Positions 59,713-64,000 of a stretch of DNA of 64,000 nucleotides are shown piece by piece; the stretch's first letter is position 1; every line of letters begins with the position of its first letter. The stretch covers positions 62,001-126,000 of the forward strand of contig NZ_JAUHTR010000009.1 in NCBI RefSeq assembly GCF_030418125.1, given 5' to 3'. Below the pieces are notes generated by a model. That model saw only the letters and a program-made list of their open reading frames with translations. It ran no database searches and had not been told where the DNA came from. A program made the position numbers and the translations under genes. Source of the stretch: Fictibacillus fluitans. Lineage in GTDB: Bacteria; Bacillota; Bacilli; Bacillales; Fictibacillaceae.

Positions 59713-59948
59713 ACAGTCAACCCCCATGAAGTGCATTCCGCACGTTGTCACGGCCGTTATGTAACCGTACAAAAAATGGCTGTCCCTATACTATATGTTG
59801 TCCACCACAAAGTAGAAGCCGAAAGCAAAAGGCTTTTATAAGGGGTAAAATAACCGGTCAAATGTGTAGATTTATAGGGGATTTTACAAGAATGTGCAAA
59901 GAAAAAGATTATTCGACAAAACTTCTTACTATTCGCTAAATGATGCGT

Positions 59949-60014
59949 TTGACAACAATTTTTTAAATATGTAATACTATGATTGTATAGGGTTCCTATA
60001 CAGATCGTCATGAC
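59949..60014 (+). promoter_or_regulatory. Promoter and structured leader of the cold-shock gene
   Basis: TTGACA at 59949-59954 is a consensus -35, with TAATAC 17 bp later. In the leader TGTATAGG (59984-59991) pairs perfectly with CCTATACA (59995-60002) around a 3-nt loop, and CGTCATGACG at 60005-60014 is a 10-bp palindrome. The rest of 59713-59948 shows no gene. Confidence 0.5.
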
Positions 60015-60033
60015 GAAGGGATAGTGAAAGTAC

Positions 60034-60231
60034 ATGCAAGGAAAAGTAAAATGGTTTAATGCAGAAAAAGGATTTGGCTTTATCGAAAGAGAAGATGGGG
60101 ACGATGTATTTGTACATTTCTCAGCCATCAATTCTGAAGGTTACAAGTCTCTTGACGAAGGCCAAGAAGTAGAGTTTGAAATCGTTGACGGAGCTCGTGG
60201 ACCACAAGCAGCTAACGTAACCAAACTATAA
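60034..60231 (+). CDS. Cold-shock protein (CspA family)
   Basis: A 65-aa single cold-shock domain. The RNA-binding motifs KGFGFIE (RNP1) and VFVHFSAI (RNP2) are intact, and the opening [16 protein letters not shown] is almost invariant in the family. Csp proteins bind single-stranded RNA and DNA and melt structure in the cold and at the transition to stationary phase. The gene is monocistronic with a structured leader and a strong terminator. Which Bacillus csp paralogue it matches cannot be settled from sequence alone. Confidence 0.95.
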   Translation: MQGKVKWFNAEKGFGFIEREDGDDVFVHFSAINSEGYKSLDEGQEVEFEIVDGARGPQAANVTKL

Positions 60232-60253
60232 TAATAACTAGCCGATACTTCGG

Positions 60254-60290
60254 ATAATAACCCAGCATTCTTTTGAATGCTGGGTTATTT
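60254..60290. terminator. Bidirectional terminator after the cold-shock gene
   Basis: AATAACCCAGCATTC pairs perfectly with GAATGCTGGGTTATT around TTTT (60256-60289). Confidence 0.85.
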
Positions 60291-60297
60291 ATGTCCG

Positions 60298-61722
60298 TCA
60301 ATATTCTTCCTCAGTTTTGTGAACCTTTTTAAATTTCCCAAACCTTGAACCGAGGTAATAGGCACTGAAAATGACGGCTACAAAGCCAAGGCTGATGTAA
60401 AAACCTACTCTTTGATTGGTGTGCAAAAGAGACCCTGCGATGGTAAAGGCAATGAGAGCAATCCCCAGATAGGACGTTAACGGATAAGCTGCGGATCGGT
60501 AATGCTCATTGCTCGAGCCAATCTGCCTCCGTTTTTTAATATGGGAGGACAGGATGATCAGCCAGTTTAAGATCAGCATGATACCGGCCGAGGTTGTCAT
60601 ATATTCATACACTGTGTCCGGCAACAAAAAGGAGAAAAGGACGGAGATGGCAAGCCCGATTCCGCTCAAGCCCAAGGCTCCTGCGGCAACTCCCCTGCTG
60701 TTCTTTTTCTGAAGGCGTCCGGGAGCATCTCCGTCTTTTGCCAGGGAAACCATAATGCTTGTGATGGAGAACAGAGCCCCCACCATGGTAGAAAATGCGG
60801 CACTGATCAATATAACGTTAAAAATCGTTTCCAGATAAGGAATGGGAAAGCTTGACAGTGCTTTAACAAACGGGCTTTTGTCCTCATTAATGACACGAAA
60901 GGAAACCATCATCAAGATAAAGAGAATACTAACGGCGTAGAATACCGTTAGTGCGATCACGAGAAATGTGCCGGCTTTTGGCACATCTTTTTTATTTCTC
61001 AGCTCTGTAGAGAGGACTCCAAGCACTTCAATCCCACCATAGGAAAACAGGATAAAAATCATGGCAGACCAGAATCCGGAGAAGCCGTTCGGAAAAAAAC
61101 CTTGTGCAAACGATGCCGATGAGAGACTTGCTTTAGCGCTGTCAGGGGAAATGACTCCAGCTACAGCCAGAATTCCAAATCCGATAAACGCAACAAGAGT
61201 GGAAATTTTGATGACCGCAAAGAATGATTCAATGCTGCCAAAGTTTTTCACACCCAGAAGATTGATCCCGAGGGCCAGTACAGAGTAAACGACGGATAAG
61301 AGCCAGAGGGGCACATGGGGCAGCCAAAGCTGTGTAAAGATCGCCAGAGCGGTTACTTCACTCGACATGATCAAGACACCTGCTGTCCAGTAAATCCAGC
61401 CGCTCATAAAACCGACAGGATGGCCGAATGCCTGGCCGGCATACGTCCGGAAAGAGCCGGGCTGAGGATCCTGTACCGTCATTTCAGCAAGAGCGCTGAA
61501 AACAAAATAGGCCGTCAAACCGGCCAGCAGATAGCCGATCAGTACCGAAGGCCCGGCTGAATGGATGGACAGGCCGGAACCAAGAAAAAATCCCGCACCG
61601 ATTACAGAGCCAATCCCAATCAATGAAAGCTGCCACCAGGCGAGTTTATGAGATTCCCCTTTTTTTACCTTGCCTTTTTGAACGTTTTTCACACTTTGTT
61701 TAACAACATTTTGGTTATGCAT
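60298..61722 (-). CDS. Amino acid permease, APC superfamily
   Basis: A 474-aa transporter with about 12 predicted helices. The first-helix signature GSVIGAGFFLGSGLSIHSAGPSVLIGYLLAG near 37-67 and EMTVQDPQPGSFRTYAGQAFG near 80-100 place it in the amino acid transporter (AAT/GABA permease) branch of the APC superfamily. Its N-terminal 30 residues are basic. AGGAGGG precedes the ATG. It is monocistronic, reading toward the cold-shock gene. The amino acid carried cannot be predicted with confidence. Confidence 0.87.
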   Translation of the reverse strand: MHNQNVVKQSVKNVQKGKVKKGESHKLAWWQLSLIGIGSVIGAGFFLGSGLSIHSAGPSVLIGYLLAGLTAYFVFSALAEMTVQDPQPGSFRTYAGQAFGHPVGFMSGWIYWTAGVLIMSSEVTALAIFTQLWLPHVPLWLLSVVYSVLALGINLLGVKNFGSIESFFAVIKISTLVAFIGFGILAVAGVISPDSAKASLSSASFAQGFFPNGFSGFWSAMIFILFSYGGIEVLGVLSTELRNKKDVPKAGTFLVIALTVFYAVSILFILMMVSFRVINEDKSPFVKALSSFPIPYLETIFNVILISAAFSTMVGALFSITSIMVSLAKDGDAPGRLQKKNSRGVAAGALGLSGIGLAISVLFSFLLPDTVYEYMTTSAGIMLILNWLIILSSHIKKRRQIGSSNEHYRSAAYPLTSYLGIALIAFTIAGSLLHTNQRVGFYISLGFVAVIFSAYYLGSRFGKFKKVHKTEEEY

Positions 61723-61828
61723 TCCGATCCCTCCTAATACCTTACATACCCATTGTGCCCGAAACTAATTTTTCTATGGCTTGGCGAAAAATGTCGAGAA
61801 AGAAAAAATATTGTCAAGATATTTTAAA

Positions 61829-61855
61829 GTTTATGAAGGAATTGTTAACGGGTAT
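61829..61855 (+). promoter_or_regulatory. SigB promoter of hpf
   Basis: GTTTAT at 61829-61834 and GGGTAT at 61850-61855 are spaced 15 bp, matching the SigB consensus GTTTAA-N13-15-GGGTAT at 11 of 12 positions. It lies 40 bp before hpf. Confidence 0.75.
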
Positions 61856-61864
61856 AACGAAATA
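61835..61864 (+). promoter_or_regulatory. SigH promoter overlapping the SigB promoter of hpf
   Basis: GAAGGAATT at 61835-61843 fits the SigH -35 consensus RNAGGAWWW fully. AACGAAATA at 61856-61864 fits the -10 consensus RNNGAATWW at all but one position, with 12-bp spacing. Confidence 0.6.
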
Positions 61865-61894
61865 TATATACATCACGAAAGGAGGAGTTAAGAT

Positions 61895-62449
61895 ATGCAA
61901 TTTAACATTCGTGGAGAAAACATTGAGGTGACTCCAGCTTTAAGGGAATATGTTGAAAAGAAAGTTGCAAAGCTAAAGCGCTATTTTAACGAAACTCCGA
62001 ATACTGACGCATACGTCAATCTAAAAGTTTACAACAACACCCAATCTGTCGAGGTAACCATTCCGATGACAGGGTTGCTGCTCAGAGCAGAGGAAAGCCA
62101 TACGGATATGTATGCGGCAATCGACCTCGTAATTGAAAAATTAGAGCGTCAGATTCGTAAACATAAAACGAAGGTGAACCGCCGTTCCAAACAAAATGGA
62201 GGCATTCATGAAATGATTGCCAACAGTGCAGATGCAACTACAACCCTGGTTGTGGACGAAGAGGAAGACGAATTTGAGATTGTCCGTGAGAAACGCTTTG
62301 ACCTCAAGCCAATGGATACGGAGGAAGCGATTCTTCAGATGGATCTGCTGGGCCATAACTTTTTTGTTTACAATCATGCAGAAACCGGCACGACTAATGT
62401 GGTTTACAAACGAAAAGACGGAAGATACGGTCTGATCAGTCCGGAATAA
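61895..62449 (+). CDS. hpf: Long-form ribosome hibernation promoting factor HPF
   Basis: A 184-aa long HPF (B. subtilis YvyD). Residues 1 to about 100 form the ribosome-binding YfiA-like domain (MQFNIRGENIEVTPALREYVEKK, and the basic RQIRKHKTKVNRR). About 127-184 is the dimerisation domain (REKRFDLKPMDTEEAILQMDLLGHNFFVY, YKRKDGRYGLISP) that pairs two 70S ribosomes into 100S particles in stationary phase. AAAGGAGGAG precedes the ATG. Control by SigB and SigH is seen upstream, as known for B. subtilis yvyD. Confidence 0.96.
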   Translation: MQFNIRGENIEVTPALREYVEKKVAKLKRYFNETPNTDAYVNLKVYNNTQSVEVTIPMTGLLLRAEESHTDMYAAIDLVIEKLERQIRKHKTKVNRRSKQNGGIHEMIANSADATTTLVVDEEEDEFEIVREKRFDLKPMDTEEAILQMDLLGHNFFVYNHAETGTTNVVYKRKDGRYGLISPE

Positions 62450-62476
62450 ATCGATTTGAAACTTAATAATGACAAC

Positions 62477-62528
62477 AAAAAAACAGCCGGCAAAAGAGCA
62501 CTTAAATGTGCTCCTTTGCCGGCTTTTC
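62477..62528 (+). terminator. Terminator after hpf
   Basis: GCCGGCAAAAGAGCAC pairs with GTGCTCCTTTGCCGGC with a single mismatch around TTAAAT, followed by TTTTC. Confidence 0.85.
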
Positions 62529-62609
62529 TGGTGTATTTCTTTCCTTGCATAAAGGACTTTTCATAGTGAGGCGAGAAATGAAAAGGATATAGAAAATGGG
62601 GGGCTTTTC

Positions 62610-63431
62610 ATGGAATACCATCAACAGCTGTCAGAGTTAAAAAACCTTCAGCATCAGTGCGAAACAGCAGAAGATCTGCAGCTGAAATTGAACTGGGATA
62701 TGCTTGAGCTGCGAAACGGAAACAGCAAGGAGAACTTTTTTCATTATGAGGAAGGGAAGCTTTGTGCCTTTCTGGGGATTTACGGATTTGGAAGCAAGGC
62801 AGAATTGTGTGGAATGGTACTGCCTGCATACCGGAGGAGAGGAATCTTTTCACAGCTTTTAAAGAAAGCCATCCAGCATGCCAAACTAGAGTATGAAGAA
62901 ATCTTGCTGAATACACCTGAGAATTCATCATCTGGCCAAGCCTTTTTAAAACAAGTGCCATGTTTGTATGCTTTTTCCGAGCACCAGATGAAGTGGCAGG
63001 GAAGTGCAGATGAGGCTTCAAATGATATCTCTTTAAGAATCTCCAGTCCATCCGACCAAGAGTTTGAAATGCAGCTGGATGTTGAGTGTTTTGGTTTTTC
63101 CCCGTCAAAGGCCAAAGAACACAATCAGCGAATAAAAAATGAAAAGGGACTAAATCGGTATGTGATAGAAAAAGACGGAAAACCGGTAGGAAAGGTAAGA
63201 GTGGCTGCTGAGGGAGGAGAAGCCTGGATTTACGGATTTGCGGTAACCCCGGCTGAACAGGGAAAAGGGATTGGCAGGAGTACGCTAAAGTCTCTGATCT
63301 CCCAGGAACAGTCGAAAGGCCATTCGCTGTCCCTGGATGTGGAAGCAGATAATAGCAATGCACTGAAACTCTATGAATCCTGTGGTTTTACATCTTATTG
63401 CACACAGGACTATTACCGTTTTTCGCTTTAG
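62610..63431 (+). CDS. Tandem GNAT N-acetyltransferase
   Basis: A 273-aa protein with two GNAT folds. The N-terminal copy has an acetyl-CoA loop GMVLPAYRRRGIFSQLLKKAI near 68-88. The C-terminal copy has YGFAVTPAEQGKGIGRSTLKSLI near 207-229 with the Q/R-x-x-G-x-G/A signature, and ends in SLDVEADNSNALKLYESCGF, the usual beta-bulge and C-terminal strand. The second copy looks catalytically complete, and the first is less typical. The acceptor cannot be predicted. A GGGGGC element precedes the ATG. It is a single gene between hpf and a transporter. Confidence 0.82.
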   Translation: MEYHQQLSELKNLQHQCETAEDLQLKLNWDMLELRNGNSKENFFHYEEGKLCAFLGIYGFGSKAELCGMVLPAYRRRGIFSQLLKKAIQHAKLEYEEILLNTPENSSSGQAFLKQVPCLYAFSEHQMKWQGSADEASNDISLRISSPSDQEFEMQLDVECFGFSPSKAKEHNQRIKNEKGLNRYVIEKDGKPVGKVRVAAEGGEAWIYGFAVTPAEQGKGIGRSTLKSLISQEQSKGHSLSLDVEADNSNALKLYESCGFTSYCTQDYYRFSL

Positions 63432-63514
63432 TACAGGAAGGGGCTCAATAACACATTGTGTTTTTTGACAATGATGCCTATAATCTACATGAACATGAAA
63501 AAGGGGATATTGAG

Positions 63515-64000
63515 ATGAAGAAAATTTTAAAGACCTACCGTTTTCCGCTCATACTATTGCTTTCCATTGTGATCGGAAGCATCATCGGTTTTACACAGGG
63601 CAAGGATGCCGCTGTTTTAAAGCCGTTTGGTGATTTATTTTTGAATGCGATGTTTATGATCGTTGTTCCGCTTGTCTTCTTTTCCATCTCATCGGCCATT
63701 GCTTCAATGGGCGGTGTGAAACGCTTTGGAAAAGTAATGGGATCAATGATGGTTGTTTTTCTTTTTACAGGGGTCGTGGCTTCGGTTATCGCGATGGTTG
63801 GTGTGAAAATATATTCACCTTCCAAAGGGGTAAACATCGATCTTGTTAAACCGGAAGCTGCCGGTGAAAAGGTTTCCGTCGGGGACCAAATTGTTCAAAC
63901 ACTGACGGTTTCTGATTTCTCTGAGCTGTTTTCGCGCAACAACATGCTTGCACTTATCTTATTTTCAGTACTTATGGGTATCGCTGTTACCATGATTGGT
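63515..64000 (+). CDS. Dicarboxylate/amino acid:cation symporter (DAACS), cut by the window end
   Basis: The frame runs from ATG 63515 (AAAGGGGAT 9 nt upstream) through 162 codons with no stop before the window ends. The N terminus (YRFPLILLLSIVIGSIIG) and FGDLFLNAMFMIVVPLVFFSISSAIASM near 39-66 are the first helices and the P-leader of DAACS/GltP-type symporters, which carry glutamate, aspartate or C4-dicarboxylates with sodium or protons. The full protein would be about 420 aa. The substrate-binding HP2 and helix 8 region lies beyond the window, so the substrate is unknown. Confidence 0.88.
   Translation, partial: MKKILKTYRFPLILLLSIVIGSIIGFTQGKDAAVLKPFGDLFLNAMFMIVVPLVFFSISSAIASMGGVKRFGKVMGSMMVVFLFTGVVASVIAMVGVKIYSPSKGVNIDLVKPEAAGEKVSVGDQIVQTLTVSDFSELFSRNNMLALILFSVLMGIAVTMIG

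Noticed and set aside
62608-63363. 251-codon open frame on the minus strand
   Set aside because: It is antisense to the GNAT gene, which has clear motifs. The frame lacks a ribosome site and family features.
1-64000. CRISPR array, insertion sequence, prophage, rRNA or tRNA
   Set aside because: No regularly spaced repeats, transposase or integrase motifs, or RNA gene signatures were found on reading the window.

Overview
The window comes from the chromosome of a low-to-mid G+C, endospore-forming Firmicute of the family Bacillaceae. DegS, DegU, TagD, TagH, ComFA, ComFC, TnrA and long-form HPF all read like their Bacillus subtilis counterparts. Gene order also follows B. subtilis, in the opposite orientation: tagD, tagGH, tagU-type LCP ligase, an acidic wall-polymer cluster, tagO, tagV-type LCP ligase, yvyE, degS-degU, degV, comFA, comFC, flgM, then hpf much further on. 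I see no rRNA, tRNA, CRISPR array, insertion sequence or phage.

Region 1 (1-11080) makes and exports poly(glycerol phosphate) wall teichoic acid. It holds tagD, a TagB-like primase, a TagF-like transferase, the TagG/TagH exporter, a 1116-residue protein with two glycerophosphotransferase domains, a polysaccharide pyruvyl transferase and an LCP ligase. Region 2 (11419-25694) occupies the place of the B. subtilis teichuronic acid (tua) operon. Instead of the UDP-glucuronate gene set it carries a complete WbpA/WbpB/WbpE/WbpD-type set for UDP-2,3-diacetamido-2,3-dideoxy-glucuronic acid, plus three glycosyltransferases, an epimerase, a flippase, a Wzy-type polymerase, a Wzz/TuaF-type regulator and tagO. 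Two promoters here carry direct hexamer repeats with an 11-bp period at the spacing expected of PhoP-activated promoters, and a reversed set lies upstream of tagD. I infer a phosphate-starvation switch from teichoic acid to a different, diacetamido-uronate-containing polymer.

Region 3 (25924-40292) holds a secreted GH92 mannosidase under a catabolite-repression (cre) site, the second LCP ligase, yvyE, degSU, a PAS histidine kinase, a ROK kinase, degV, an 11-codon leader ORF coupled to comFA, comFC, and a 59-codon flgM-like gene with its middle missing. The late flagellar genes that follow flgM in B. subtilis are absent. About 21.6 kb of other genes lie between flgM and hpf.

Region 4 (40340-61722) is that replacement. 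It includes an OatA-like acyltransferase, a giant membrane protein, an HTH-TPR (RRNPP-type) regulator divergent from a styrene-monooxygenase-like flavoprotein, a polymorphic toxin with WXG100-like partner and immunity genes, the dhaKLM dihydroxyacetone kinase, tnrA, an lrgAB pair, a BASS transporter, an M50 protease, a cold-shock gene and an amino acid permease. The toxin is frameshifted near its end, and a solitary paralogue of its partner keeps a vestige of a lost toxin start. Region 5 (61723-64000) has hpf under overlapping SigB and SigH promoters, a tandem GNAT protein, and a DAACS symporter cut off by the window end.
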